The position numbers were made by a program, and so were the translations under genes. A stretch of DNA of 64,000 nucleotides from Paramecium sonneborni (lineage: Eukaryota; Ciliophora; Oligohymenophorea; Peniculida; Parameciidae), in assembly GCA_905182985.1 (NCBI GenBank), contig CAJJDN010000019.1, positions 587,760-651,759 on the forward strand, written 5' to 3'. The first letter of the stretch is position 1; every line of letters begins with the position of its first letter. Positions 1 through 11,747 of the stretch are shown here, piece by piece. The notes under the pieces are model-generated. The model had not been told where the DNA came from. It ran no database searches and saw only the letters and a list, made by a program, of their open reading frames with translations.

Positions 1-2
1 TA

Positions 3-779
3 TTTGGAAGAACTAAACATTCTGAATCAGATATAATCACAAGAGTAATAGTTAAAATCGATTCTTAGGGGCTATAATTATAGTAATACTTGGAAACCAT
101 CCTTAATATTTAGATGCTATGCACATTTTAATTTATAAGAGATTTATAACCAAAGGATGAGACATTAGAGGAATCAATTATGCAAATAAATATAAACCAT
201 CAATATACTAAAGATGTTTGTTGGCCATAAATGTAGAAATTAAAGCTATAATATTTATAACGCCACGATTCAAATTCTTCTCCAACTAAATCTTAACCCA
301 AAAAAACAAACGGATATAATTAAAGATTTTATTTTTAATTTGATGATTATGTGAAACAGCAAGACTTTGTTTTATATTATATTACTTTATATGACTAAAA
401 AAAGATTGTAAAGTACTTATTTAATACTCGATACAGTTAACTCAAAGATTATCATTCTTTATTGGAAAAAAAACAATTCAAAAATTAAATTCCTTCTTTT
501 CCTAAAAGAAAAATTATTGGATAAACATGCGATAATCCAGAAGAAATTCAAGAAAGACAAATTTAATTAGAGAGATATTTAAATGATATTTTTAGTGTAA
601 AGGAATTTGTCAATAGTGAACCTTTAGTATATTTTATATTACGTATTCAGCTTGAAAATAAATGTATTCAAGACTTCAATTCATAATAACAAAGATGTAG
701 TCGATATTCACAATAAGTTAATTGCTCATCTTTAGAAAAAGAACCTTTAGAAATACCAAAAAATATTCAATCTAGTTGA
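3..779 (+). CDS. PX-domain protein, 5' end outside window
   Basis: The frame is open from the window edge to TGA 777-779, so the N-terminus is missing. The C-terminal half reads as a PX (phox homology) domain: an RYSQLKDYHSLLEKK stretch, then a proline turn (IPSFPKRK), then an acidic helix beginning ERQIQLERYLNDIF. PX domains bind phosphoinositides on endosomal membranes; that role is inferred from the family. No second domain is visible in the 258 codons present. Positions 45-68 look like a 24-nt in-frame intron (GTAATA...CTTAG); splicing or retention both keep the frame. A short Ser/Gln-rich tail follows the domain. PX call fairly sure, exact role unknown. Confidence 0.75.
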
Positions 780-1566
780 GTTGAATTCATTTTGTGTCAT
801 TTTTAACTCTTTTTCAAAAATTCTACTTTGATTTATTTATATTATTAAGATTAAAGGAATTTTATTTATTATTAAAAAATAAAATAATCCCTTGAGTAAT
901 TAATATTGGTTTAATGAAATTTACTTAATCATAATTATTTAAATAAATAAAAATAAATTCAAATCTTTCTATTTTAATTATATGATTAGTTAGATTATTT
1001 ATACTTTATTGATAATTTACCAATATGTTCTACTAATAATAATTACTTTATTAGAGTGTTTGAAATTCACACTTTTAATAACTAAACTATGTATTTAGAT
1101 TTGGGCATTTCAATATAAAAGGATAGCTAAAATAAAAGCATATTCTTACTTACTGTAATCAGAAAAATTATTGAGTCAGAATGAAAAAATATTAGCATCA
1201 TTTAGATTTAAAATTCCTAAAAATATGATATGGAGACATAGGTAGAAAGACTTTGCAAAAAATTTTAAATCTTTAAATTTTAAAAATATCTTTTTCCTTT
1301 TTTTTAAAAAAGAGTATTTTTGATTAATGAAAGATTAAAATAAATTGAGAAACTAAATTAAAAATTTATTGATCTAAGTTATTATTTACAGAGTAATAAA
1401 TATCTAAATAGGGATTTAAAGAAAATTAATTATTAAAAATTATTAAAATATGCATTTTAATTAATTAAAATAATTGTAATTAAATGTGATCATGATTTAA
1501 AATAAAATATGATGATTAGTATTGAATCATAAAATTAAAAAATATGAATAAACAAAGAAAAAGTAT
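780..1566. other. Intergenic AT-rich stretch
   Basis: Lies between two convergent stop codons (779 and 1567). All six frames contain frequent TGA, and no motif or RNA structure was recognised. It is long for this compact genome. Confidence 0.5.
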
Positions 1567-2837
1567 TCAATGCTCAAGATCTAAATGGATTTTTGAGTTA
1601 AGGAAAATCTAGTTGTCTTAATCTACAATAATAATAATAAATTACTATGTGCATAGATCTTCTATCTAAAACTATTCTTCTTCAAAATATGAATGCTGCA
1701 AACAGACTACTGCACTGGGCCTTGATTAAGCCACAGATATCATCGATTACAATAATTCCAGAGCATTGAGATTATAGATTTATGACAATGAAATGATGCT
1801 ATTTCTATTCAATATCAATAATTCTGAAGCTTTAGTTGATTTAGGTGTCTGGTATAGTTTTTTTCCAGTTAATAAAGCGTGGAACACACACCCTAAACTA
1901 TATATATCACATAATTCATTATATTGATTCATATTTAAAATTTCAGGAGCTATATATCCTGGTGTACCACATCTTTAATAAGAAAATTTCTCCTCATCAA
2001 TAAATGATGAGTATCCATAATCCATAATTTTTATTGAATTTGGATCGTTTTTTCTCATTAACATAATGTTGTCTAATTTTATATCTCTATGCATAATTCC
2101 AAGTTTATGAAGATGATCAATTCCTTATAGCAATTTTTTCATCATTTCTTATGTTACTAATTCTGGTAAATTTAAATCATTCTCCATTAGATATTCATAG
2201 AGTGTTCCACCTTTGCAATGATGCATAATATATATAATTGACTATTCATATAAGAAAATTTAGCTTGCTCCTAAAAGATATTAATGAGGATTATAAGATA
2301 ATTTCATATAGATCTTAGCCTCATTCATTACGAAAGACTAAATTTAATAGAAACTTATTACATTTTATTCAAAATCCGTAGGCTTAATTTTAGGGAACTT
2401 CACTTATTTAGCAATAACAATCTCCTCTGTTAATAAATTTTTACATATCATAATCTAAAAAGGATTAAAGAAAATTACTTCGACATTTTTATGAGATTTA
2501 ATTACCTCTAATTTCTGGTAAAACTATTTAAAATTTCTATAGTAAGCTTTTCCATTAAGTTTGTTCTATAAGTCTTATAAAATTTCATGTTTTTCACAAT
2601 ATACAATTCTTTGATTTTATTTTGTGTTATACACCATCATCTCTTTGATAATGTTATTTCTAAATAATATTTCTATGCTACTCATAATTCCATTTGATTT
2701 GATAGTCCATTTAAGTTAGATCAAATTTCCTATCAATCGAATTTAAACTCTCTCTCTAGACCAATAAATCATAGACCTTACCTTATTTATTATGAGATAA
2801 TTTTCAACCAAGTATAAGTATCTATTTTCTTACTCAT
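1567..2837 (-). CDS. Serine/threonine protein kinase
   Basis: Predicted 414-aa protein with one 26-nt intron (2756-2781, GTAAGG...GTCTAG). Kinase motifs appear in order: GGTLYEYL hinge region, catalytic loop MHRDIKLDN near residue 240, DYG in place of DFG about 20 residues later, activation-segment end CGTPGYIAPE, and the CDIYSLGCV helix. The catalytic Asp and Asn are present, so activity is likely; Tyr for Phe in DFG is a mild change. The N-terminal ~120 residues precede the kinase domain, contain KHEILQDLQNKL-like helix and are not assigned. The ATG follows an A/T-rich leader and is the first in frame. The family is large in Paramecium, so no specific substrate can be named. Confidence 0.88.
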
Positions 2838-4383
2838 TATTTTGTTTTTTCAAGAGTGAGGTTTTATAAAATACAATATTCTTCATAGAAAAAAGATATA
2901 GATAATAAATAATCAAAAATGTAAAATTTATTACATAAAAATACTGAGTTTTAGAAATCCTTTTTCTTATAAATTATTCAGATATTTGAATTAAATTTGA
3001 TACTAAGAATTATGTTAATATAAGCTGTTTTTTTTTTAGATTAATTTTATTATTATTATTATTATTTTTATTAATTCATAGGTTTGCTTTTGCTGGAATA
3101 TTGAAAGTTGAACCATTTGGTTTTATATTATTTTCTGTTTCTGCGATTAAGAATTAAATTTATGTTAAAGATTTTTCATTAGGTTATATTTTATTTTCAC
3201 TTGAAAACATTACATAAAAAATATAAATATTTATTTATTAAGAATCTATTATTTTTCAGAATAAAAATATTAAAAAAAATATAAACATGAATTAAAATTG
3301 CAATACGATTTAATGAGCAAACTTTTTTGAAATAATCTGTCTTTAAATAAAAATATTTCAAATTTTTTATTATTCATTTTGAAAATTAAAACAAGTCCTT
3401 TTTTTGGGTAAAATTATTCATGTCAAACTTTAGAGAATCATAAATTAACATAATTTCCTTTATTAATCATTTATTTAATTAATAGAATATGAGAAGTTAA
3501 TAGTTTTAAATAAATATTATAAATGTTAGATTTCTAAATATAAAATAAATTTTCCAATAGTTTATTTCAAAAGACAATTTTTAGTTATTAATGAAAATCA
3601 TTTAATCGAGAGTTTAATAGATTTCTAATAGGATTCTTCATACATTCATCATTATATATGATGAAGAATTTTAAATCATTTAATATATTTTCTATCAATA
3701 GGTTTATATGTGCTAAGAAAGCTATTTTAATATTAAGAGAAGAAATTGGACTTTAAAAGTCTTATAAAAAACTATTTGAAACTAGAACATTAATAAAATG
3801 ATATAAGTTTTTTGAATAAAATAATAAACTCTTTTTATTGAGCCAATTATTCGAATCTCAAATTTCACTATAATTAGAAAATATTTTGTAAAATAAATAA
3901 TAAATAAATTTAACTCCTTAAGCAAAATCAAATTTTGAAAAATTCTTAAAACTTATAAAAATAGCCCACGAAGCTATTTGTAAACAAACAAACTTAAAAT
4001 TAATCATTATTAAACTAATTTAGGAGAAATAATTCATTAGATAAATTTTTTTCTTAAATTGACTATAAAAATCCATCATTATATTAAGAAAATTTTTATT
4101 AAAGAACTTTATCAATAAATAGGATTGTGATTTATTTAAGTATATATGATTTTTATTATTTTTAAAGTTATATTTAAGATTAATACATTCAGAAAAAAAT
4201 TTGCTCTTTTAAATTTAGAGGATCTTGTAAAATTTGGTCTGATATCGTGAATATTAAAAGGTAGAAATAAATAATGATTTAAACATTTTTCGCTAAAGAG
4301 ATAATTAATTAGTTGTTTTTTTAATTACTTTATGCAATTCTATTATATTTTTTATTTTAAAATAAATAAAAAATAAAGCAAGA
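2838..4383. other. Intergenic or decayed stretch before the pseudokinase-like ORF
   Basis: No convincing gene. From 3595 one frame stays mostly open into the ORF that starts at 4384, but it is broken by TGA four times, the last at 4240-4242. With only TGA as stop, open runs of 50-100 codons are expected by chance, so this may be plain non-coding DNA or a decayed N-terminal part of the next gene. Confidence 0.4.
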
Positions 4384-5508
4384 ATGGATTATTTTGCGAA
4401 ATAGTCTAATAAAAATAAAGATCGTTATAATAAAATCCTGAATTATTATTAATCTCTAGACTTAAAAATCATATAATCGAAGATGTTTTTGTCTTAATTC
4501 ACATATATAATATTTGATCCGATTATTTGCTTAAACTTCAAGTTTTTACTTGATTTTATTTCAAAGGATTAATCAAATAATTTTAAACATCCTTTATCTA
4601 TTCAAATAATCGAATTGATAGTAAAAGAATATGAAAAATTAAAAACACTACAATTAGTTCATAATTAATTAAGCTTAGAAAATATTTTAATTTGTACAAA
4701 AGATCCTGTTCCTTTTTTAAAGATTTAAAATATTAAAATAATTTTTTTTAACTTTTAAAATGATGAACCTCAAACCAACACTGATGAATAATAAATATTT
4801 TATATAATCAAAAATTTAATAAAAGATAAATTGATATAAATGAACAATTTTGAAGAAAACTTAAGTTAATGTAAGAATTTGAAAGATATAAGAGATAAAA
4901 TCATAAATTATAATAAAACTAATAATGATTAAATGAAATTTAATTTAATTAATCCATCTCGATTGGAATATTTTTATAAAGTGAATTAGATATTTAAAAA
5001 AAAGCAATTGAAAAATAATTATGTTGAATTTATAGAATAGTTAATATGGCAAAATTATTATTATTATTCTTTAAAATTCGAATAGAAAGATTATGAATTG
5101 TATTCTATATAAAAAAAGATAGATAAGAAAATATAAATTTATCAAACAGCTCAAAAACAATTATAAAATTATTTGATATAGGAATTAAGATTTTTAAATT
5201 AGTTTCATTAAAGTTTATATAGAGATAATTATGAGGAAATCATATTTGGAGAAAATATTCAAAAAGAGTATGAAGAGAAAATGAAAATAAATTTTTAATA
5301 TGAATATTATTAGATTTTAAAAACTTACTTTTAAGATTCAAAAAATTTAGAGGGATACATAAAAAAATAAATTCAAAATAAATTATAATATCTTTGGCAG
5401 TAACATTAGAAAATGATTTTTGACTAATACTTAAAATAAGCCACAACATTAATTATTTCTAATATAACAGAATTAACAGGCAACTACCCAGTAGAGTAAT
5501 AATTTTGA
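4384..5508 (+). CDS. Pseudokinase-like hypothetical protein
   Basis: A 375-codon frame without TGA, far longer than chance predicts with TGA as the only stop. Around residues 90-115 it reads LVHNQLSLENILI, which aligns with the kinase catalytic loop xxHRDLKPENILL, followed by IKIIFFNF where IKIxDFG is expected. The catalytic Asp is Gln and the DFG Asp is Phe, so a catalytically dead kinase fold is inferred. The remaining ~250 residues are Lys/Gln/Tyr-rich helix with no known motif. A kinase N-lobe is not visible downstream of the chosen ATG. It may lie upstream in the TGA-broken stretch, in which case this is a truncated relic. No intron is needed. Confidence 0.45.
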
Positions 5509-6013
5509 TATCAAAATTATTTATATATTAATGTATACTTATCATCAATTGAAATCTTAATGTGATTTAGCAATTAGCTAAAGTTAATATAGAGAAGAGT
5601 AATCAATTATTATTATTGTACATATATTTACAAAATTAATAAAAACAATTAGTAGGTATTGTATAATATGTGGAAAAATATTTGAATGTAATTCTGAATA
5701 ATTCTCATGATCAAAATTAGTTATAATCAAATAATAACCAAATTATTGCAAATATAAGATATGCATATTTTTCAATGATTACTTTCTTTGTTGAAAGGCG
5801 TTTCAAGAATACTTATGTAGTATATTGCCTAATTTTAACTTTCTTTTTATATAAAGACTTGTAACTTTCGAAAAACAGTAATCTAAGTTACTTTTGTAAG
5901 AATAATGGATTAATAGCGATCTTAAACTAATAATAAGGATACTGTTTAAAAAATGGCGATTTTTATTTATCTGATGAGGATTACTTTATCAACCTTCTAT
6001 TTGATATAGTTAT
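5509..6013. other. Intergenic; weak minus-strand coding hints
   Basis: No intact gene. On the minus strand between about 5715 and 5985 one frame stays open and ends in a hydrophobic run (YLIFAIIWLLF), possibly the tail of the degenerate gene at 6014-6241. Too weak to call. Confidence 0.3.
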
Positions 6014-6241
6014 TCATCTCCAAAAATTTAATTTCTCAATTATTTTTTCCTCCTCCTTTTGAATCCAGTTAATACAATATCCACACTTTCCGCCCACAAC
6101 ATTAGTAACCATCTATTCAATATAATAACCTTCTTTAGAATTTAATTCTTAAATTTTTTCATTGAAATAGTATATTCTTCAATAAACTAACTATTGAAAC
6201 AAATTTCACATTATAATTTCTCCTTTTTAATGAAAATTCAT
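6014..6241 (-). pseudogene. Possible degenerate RING/IBR-like fragment
   Basis: Minus-strand reading gives CEICFNSQFIEEY in one frame and GGKCGYCINWIQKEEE a few codons later in another. The two CxxC pairs resemble a zinc-binding RING/IBR module, but no His-Cys core is seen, the pieces are in different frames (break near an A-run/T-run at about 6160), and a TGA follows the only upstream ATG. Interpreted as a decayed gene; it could also be chance. Confidence 0.22.
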
Positions 6242-6260
6242 ATATTAATTTTATTTTTAT

Positions 6261-7411
6261 ATGTAATAATTTATTGATCTTTGTAAACTGTTAATTTCAG
6301 AAAGTACAAACCAAGTTTAGAAAGAATTAGAAAATCTCAACTAGAAAGAAGCTTAAATGTTAAAAGAGTATTAATAAAATGAAGAGTATGATTAGGATGA
6401 CCCAATCATCTCGAAAAATCTAAATGAATTAATTATTCATTATAGAAACTACATATTGCATAATTATTTATAAAAGTATTAGAAATTTTTGATAGAATTA
6501 GATTAGTTAATAAAATTCTAGACTCCAAAGAAAAGATATTTCAAATAAGAAATAATTTAAATACACTAGACTATTATTTAGGTAGTTAAATTATGACTTT
6601 AGAATATATAGCCAAAAAATTAATTAAACTTTAAGATTTATAAACTTTAAAAAAAATAATTTTGAATGATTAAAATCTTCTAATAGAAGAGGATCAATAT
6701 TAGGTAAGCCCAATTATACTTGACTTATTCAATTTGTAAATTGTTAGAGATATTTATTTTACATAGTTTAACTTAAAATATGGAATAGAAATGAATGATT
6801 ATCATAGAAATTAAAAAAAATTAGAATTCGATTTTGATGATGAAAATAAGTTTAACTAAAAGAATAATCATATATGGAGCATCAAAATAACTTAACCTGA
6901 ACTCGTTAATGATTATCCATTCTCTTAAGATATTTGTTAAACCTTAAAAAATAATTAACCCTCTTAAAAATAATCAGTTGTAAAAGAAACTCTAAAAATA
7001 TAAACTCAAAACCAAAATGATTTCATATAAACATAGCCAAATTATTAATAAATATAATTATCCAGATCTCCCACCTCATTAGGTAATAAAAATTAGTTTT
7101 AATCATAATTTTTCAGATCTCCAACCTCAGGCTAAAAAAAGTAATTTGAATTCAAAATAGAGACTTAATAAAATAATTTTAGTATAGCTGAATAAATATT
7201 ATAAAGAAAAGATAGGTAAACAGCTTTTTAAAATAAAAACGATAATCGTAAGAAATATATTATAAACTATAAAAATGAGAATTCTGATTAAGATATTTTT
7301 GATGAATAATCATTTTAAATATTGAGGAACTATTTGGAAGGCAAATATACTTAAAATAAGATAGATAGAACAGAAGATTTAAAAGTATTGATAAACAAAT
7401 AAAGATTATGA
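6261..7411 (+). CDS. Unknown protein, apparent frame break
   Basis: The ATG frame encodes a helical, acidic N-terminus (KEAQMLKEYQQNEEYDQDD) up to NELIIHYR. A second frame then carries KLHIAQLFIKVLEIFDRI and runs without TGA to 7409-7411. The two frames join if one A is missing from the AAA at 6446-6448. No GT-AG intron of usable length bridges them. The second half is rich in Asn/Gln and has two RSPTS repeats (near 7065 and 7115), typical of phosphorylated low-complexity linkers. No domain was recognised. Options are an assembly indel, a recent pseudogene, or a retained TA-flanked segment (for example 6421-6470). Product therefore about 383 residues if repaired. Confidence 0.5.
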
Positions 7412-7496
7412 TAATGGTATTTGATTTTTATCTTCGCAATATAATAAATTTATATGATTTGAGAATAATTATATACATTTAAAATTAATAAATAAG

Positions 7497-8612
7497 TCAA
7501 TTTTAGATGTTTTTAATTTTTTTACCTTCTATCCACTCTCCTCTCTTAACTGATCCATCCAATAAAATATACTTTCCTTTTCCATGTTATTTTCCACTAA
7601 TCCATTCTCCTTCATATTTTTTACCATCAGCCCAAGTATAAACACCATATCCATGTTTTTTATCATTTATATATCCTCCTTTATAAGATCTACCATCTTG
7701 CCATGTATAATGTCCTTAACCATGCATATTATTATTTAACCATTCTCCTTCATATCTTCTACCATCACTCCATTAATAAACTCCATTCCCACTAATCTAA
7801 TTGTTATCCCAATCTCCATCATAAAAACTTCCATCATTCCATACATACTTTCCTTTACCATGCTTTTTCCCTTAATTATACTGTCCTTCATATTTAGAAC
7901 CATCTGCCCCTATAATCATAATCTAATTATAAATTACAAGTTTCTACTCCAAATCCATGTTATAAGTCATTAAACCATTCTCCTTCATATTTTGCTCCAT
8001 TTGCATGTGTATATATACCAAAACCACAAGCCTTATCTTCTACCCAAGTTCCTTCAAATATATCTCCATCTACATGATAAAACTTTCCTTTCCCATGAGC
8101 CATATTATTTTTCCATTAACCTACAAATTTTGCTCCATCATTCCATAATTATGAACCTTATCCGTCTCTTGAATTTCCAATCCATTCACCTTCATAAATA
8201 GCACCGCTTTTATACTTAAAAGGAGGTCTTTATTCTCTTGTTTTTGAATTACTATGTTATTAAGCATAATCTTTATCACTGCTAAAATATTTATATCCTA
8301 AAGGAGGAGCACTTGCAATATCATTTGTACCAATTGATTTTCTTTATTTTTTTTTTCTAACTATATATCCTCTCCAATGAGCTTATATACATATTGCAGC
8401 TTTGATCTTTTTATTTTTACTACCATGATCCCCACTCAAATTTGAAACTCTTTATTTACTTGTCTATCATAACTTAAATAAATCATACTTAACTTTATTA
8501 TTAACTAGTTCTATATGCCTAATACTAAATATTTTTTATTTACTTATTAATCCACTGTCAGCTCTCTTCCATCTGGTTTTTAACAAGATTAACAGTTATT
8601 ACATTATCCCAT
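7497..8612 (-). CDS. IQ-motif and MORN-repeat protein
   Basis: 345-aa protein after removal of three introns: 8519-8543 (25 nt), 8464-8488 (25 nt) and 7910-7937 (28 nt). The N-terminus MGQCNNCQSC is suited to N-myristoylation and palmitoylation, suggesting membrane anchoring. Residues ~53-75 form an IQ motif (AAICIQAHWRGYIVRKKK), a calmodulin-binding element. From about residue 118 to the end there are roughly eight to nine MORN repeats of the form YEGEWxxxxxHGxG. MORN arrays bind lipids or act as scaffolds at membranes and cilia. Each intron restores the repeat phase exactly, which supports the model. The role of the individual protein is inferred only. It is transcribed toward the gene ending at 7411. 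Confidence 0.92.
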
Positions 8613-8978
8613 TTTAGATTTTAAATTTATATATATATTTATTACAATTACTGAATAAAGGTCACTTGATTTTAGACTTTAAATGCAAATATTTTAAATA
8701 CATGTATTTTAGTAATAAATTTAAACTATAAAATTGGAATATACTAATTATTAAGAAAATTTTTTTCTTTTTTTATTAAGTCTTTAAAATTCAAATAAAT
8801 TAATTATTATATTAAAAATTGGCATCTTTAATAATAAAAAGTAAAGATCAGAGTTTTATAAACCTAATTAAAATTTTTCTTATATAAATAAACAATAAAT
8901 ATTATTAAAAGAATCAGACTAAAATTTAGAAATTTAAATATAAAGCCTTATTCTTAAAATAAATACATAAATTTAATT
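8613..8978. other. Intergenic spacer
   Basis: AT-rich, between the MORN gene start and the Myb gene stop, both on the minus strand. Presumably holds the MORN promoter and the Myb 3' region; no motif recognised. Confidence 0.5.
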
Positions 8979-10063
8979 TCAAATGTGATATTCAAAGTTA
9001 ATATTATCAATTTAACATTTTAATTCTTTGATCTCTTCCTAAATCATAGTAAAATTGGGTTGATGATGAGCATACTAAAAATTAATTGGACTATATTCTA
9101 ACATCTTTCTATGTTGATTAAAAGGGGAAATATCTTATTCTTCCATTCCTGCAAATTACTTAGAATCATATGAGTCTAGAAATAAATGATAAAAAACGAC
9201 CTTAAACTAAATTAATGGATGGCTATTTACGATGAGAAGGTGTTTGAATTATAAGTAATGAGTCGTTTTTTGAATTATCATGTTCTTCTTTTAAACTCTA
9301 AATAGTTTCTAAAGGTTGATAAAAAGGCTAAGAAACATTTAACATAGATTATGGAACTATTTTTTATGGTTGCTCTTGTTCTAATTCTATTGATTGATTA
9401 TTGTCATCATCATCCGATCTTTCCTCTAACATATGTACTCTTTTTATATAAGAGTAAAAACGATTCTTCACTTAGTTTTCCTAATGATAGGTCCTCACTG
9501 TACTGGTCTTCGATTTAACATTTTAGCTATTTCGCACCACTTAGGACCATATATTCGATATTGTTCTAAAATTATTTGATCTTCTTATAAAGTGAATTTT
9601 TGCTTATTTATTTCAGGATCCAAATTATTTAAGAACCTTTCTCTTATCTATTTACTTGAACGACCATCCATAAATCCTTCAATCTATTTCCAATTACGAC
9701 CATACTCATTAACTAGTCTTATAACTTCTTGATCTTCAAAATCTGTCCATTATTTTCGGAGTTTAGTCAAAAAATAGATTCAAATATACTTTATTTGGGT
9801 TAATTCTTTTCCATCTTTATTAACACTAACTAAGATTTCTTCCTGGAATACCCTCAGCAATTAATTTCCAGTTTCCGTTATGCCGATTCTGCAATTCTAT
9901 TAATATAGAATCCTCATTGGGTTTCCAAAATTTCCCAAACCTTCTCTCTGATGAACTTGAATCAGAGACTTTACTCTATTTATAAATAGATTTTGCTATT
10001 TAAGCTGATCTATTGTAAGTTAAATTTTAAATGATACTTGGAAGTTGTTTGCTTTCTTTTCAT
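8979..10063 (-). CDS. Three-repeat Myb (R1R2R3-type) DNA-binding protein
   Basis: Three Myb repeats in tandem: FWKPNEDSILIEL...NWKLIAEG, then QWTDFEDQEVIRLV...NWKQIEGFM, then KFTLQEDQIILEQY...KWCEIAKML ending ENQVKNRFYSYIKR. The tryptophan spacing is that of c-Myb-like transcription factors acting in the nucleus. Introns: 10010-10037, 9481-9503 and 9176-9200. A fourth removal is required: 28 bp at 9764-9791, flanked by TA on both sides. Taking it out gives INPNKLRKQWTDFED, matching the normal R1-R2 linker, whereas leaving it in shifts the frame into TGA. It starts like an intron (GTATAT) but has no AG. The C-terminal third is acidic and Gln-rich. About 326 aa if the segment is removed. Confidence 0.85.
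9764..9791 (-). other. 28-bp TA-flanked segment inside Myb gene (candidate retained IES)
   Basis: Bounded by TA at 9764-9765 and 9792-9793; excising one TA plus the interior (28 bp) restores the Myb frame and the exact linker length. 26-30 bp is the commonest size class of Paramecium internal eliminated sequences. One end (TAAAGTAT) fits the IES consensus TAYAGYNR moderately; the other (TAGTCAAA) fits poorly. It has no 3' AG, which argues against a normal intron. A one-base indel in the T-run is the alternative. Confidence 0.45.
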
Positions 10064-11747
10064 TTTTTTTAAATTTAATTAATATTATAATATAAATACT
10101 AACTACTATTAAGATATTATTTAAAAATATTAATCACTATAACTGTCAATCTATCATACTGTTTTTGCATCCCCCTTTTAAGTGCTCTTTATTATTCAAG
10201 AATTAATTTAAAATCTCTTATAAATCATTCAAATTTTTATCTACTTCTTGATTTAAGTATATTATTTAAAAGAATATATCAATAAATTAACATCAAAAAT
10301 TCCTATTAATAACATCATTATAACTTTTAAAAAAATAAATTTATTTTTATTAAATTTTGAATCTTAATTTTTTTTTTTCCTAACTCCCATTTTAAATTAT
10401 TTTTAAAATAGACATTTATCAGGATGTATTCTAAATTACAAATATATTTAATATCACAGTAATATTTTTTATCCTTTCAATTTAGAATGTAGAAAATGGA
10501 AGAAAAACCTATAAATTTCTTCTTATTTGCTTAAATCTTATTGTTTTACTCTAAATATAAAAATCTATTTTTCTTTAAATAGAACATTTTATACACATAG
10601 GCTTATTTAATTCATACACACCTATAAAATTTTGATTTAGGGTCTTTATTTGTATATCCGAATAATCTTATATGTATTAATTATTTCTTTTCAATTTTTT
10701 TCTTTAAATTTATTTTTAAGACAATCAATATTAATATGATTATTTTTAAAGACTCAATTTAAAAACAAATGATAAGAAAGGATCCTTCTACATCAATCCA
10801 TAGTCATATATTACTTTCATATAAATCACAACATCTTTCTATATATTTTTTATAACGTGAATCAATTATATTTAAGATAATTCAATTTATCAACAATTTT
10901 TTAAGAATTCTCTATTTATTTTCAATATTGAATTGCAGTCAACAAAAAAGGATTGCAGGACACTAAAATAGTGTAAATATTTATTTATACATTTTATAGC
11001 TCATTTTTTATATGAAAACTTTGTTTTTATGATATTTTATTTAGTCCTCTTCTTAATTATAACTTTATTTATACAGTTTCTTCTAATTTATACCAGAATG
11101 TATTAAATGAATAAAATGTAATTGATCTTAATATCATAATTATCAATTATGATAATGAGAAATAATAATATATAGAGATTATTTCGAGATGAAATAACAT
11201 GACATTCATATTTAGAATTTAAAAATTTAAATAAATATTTTTTCTTGATTTAAAAAATACTTTTAGGAAATTTCTCATCAAAACTTAAATAATTAGTGCT
11301 CTTTCTTTCTTTAAATATCTTAAAGGAATTGCCTTTTTTTATATCATTTATTTTTGTTTATTAAGTTAAAAAAATAAAATTTGTTAAACTATAATTCATT
11401 TTTAACTTAATGGAATTTAGAAAAAATATCAAATCTAATATCAATATATACATCTATACAAAGAAGTTATCTTGAAATTCTTTATAGAGCAGATAAAATT
11501 TAAATAGCGTTTCATAACTTCTCGAATAAAAAATACAGAAAGAGAAAATTGATAATAAGGATTTATAAGATAGATATCTAAAAAAATACAATTATTATTA
11601 AGAAATTTCATTTTTAGATTATATATATTATAATTATAGTATAAATTGATAAAATCCAGTGAGTATTGAATATAATTCTAATTTATACATATTCATAATC
11701 AGTTTTTTGATCTATTATCAGTTATATTTTATTTAATATACTTAAAA
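10064..11747. other. Long AT-rich non-coding stretch
   Basis: 1.7 kb without a frame that looks coding on either strand. It contains long homopolymer A/T runs and no recognised RNA gene. It must include the promoters of the Myb gene (minus) and the gene at 11748 (plus). It is unusually long for this genome, so a decayed or non-coding RNA gene is possible but not supported. Confidence 0.45.
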
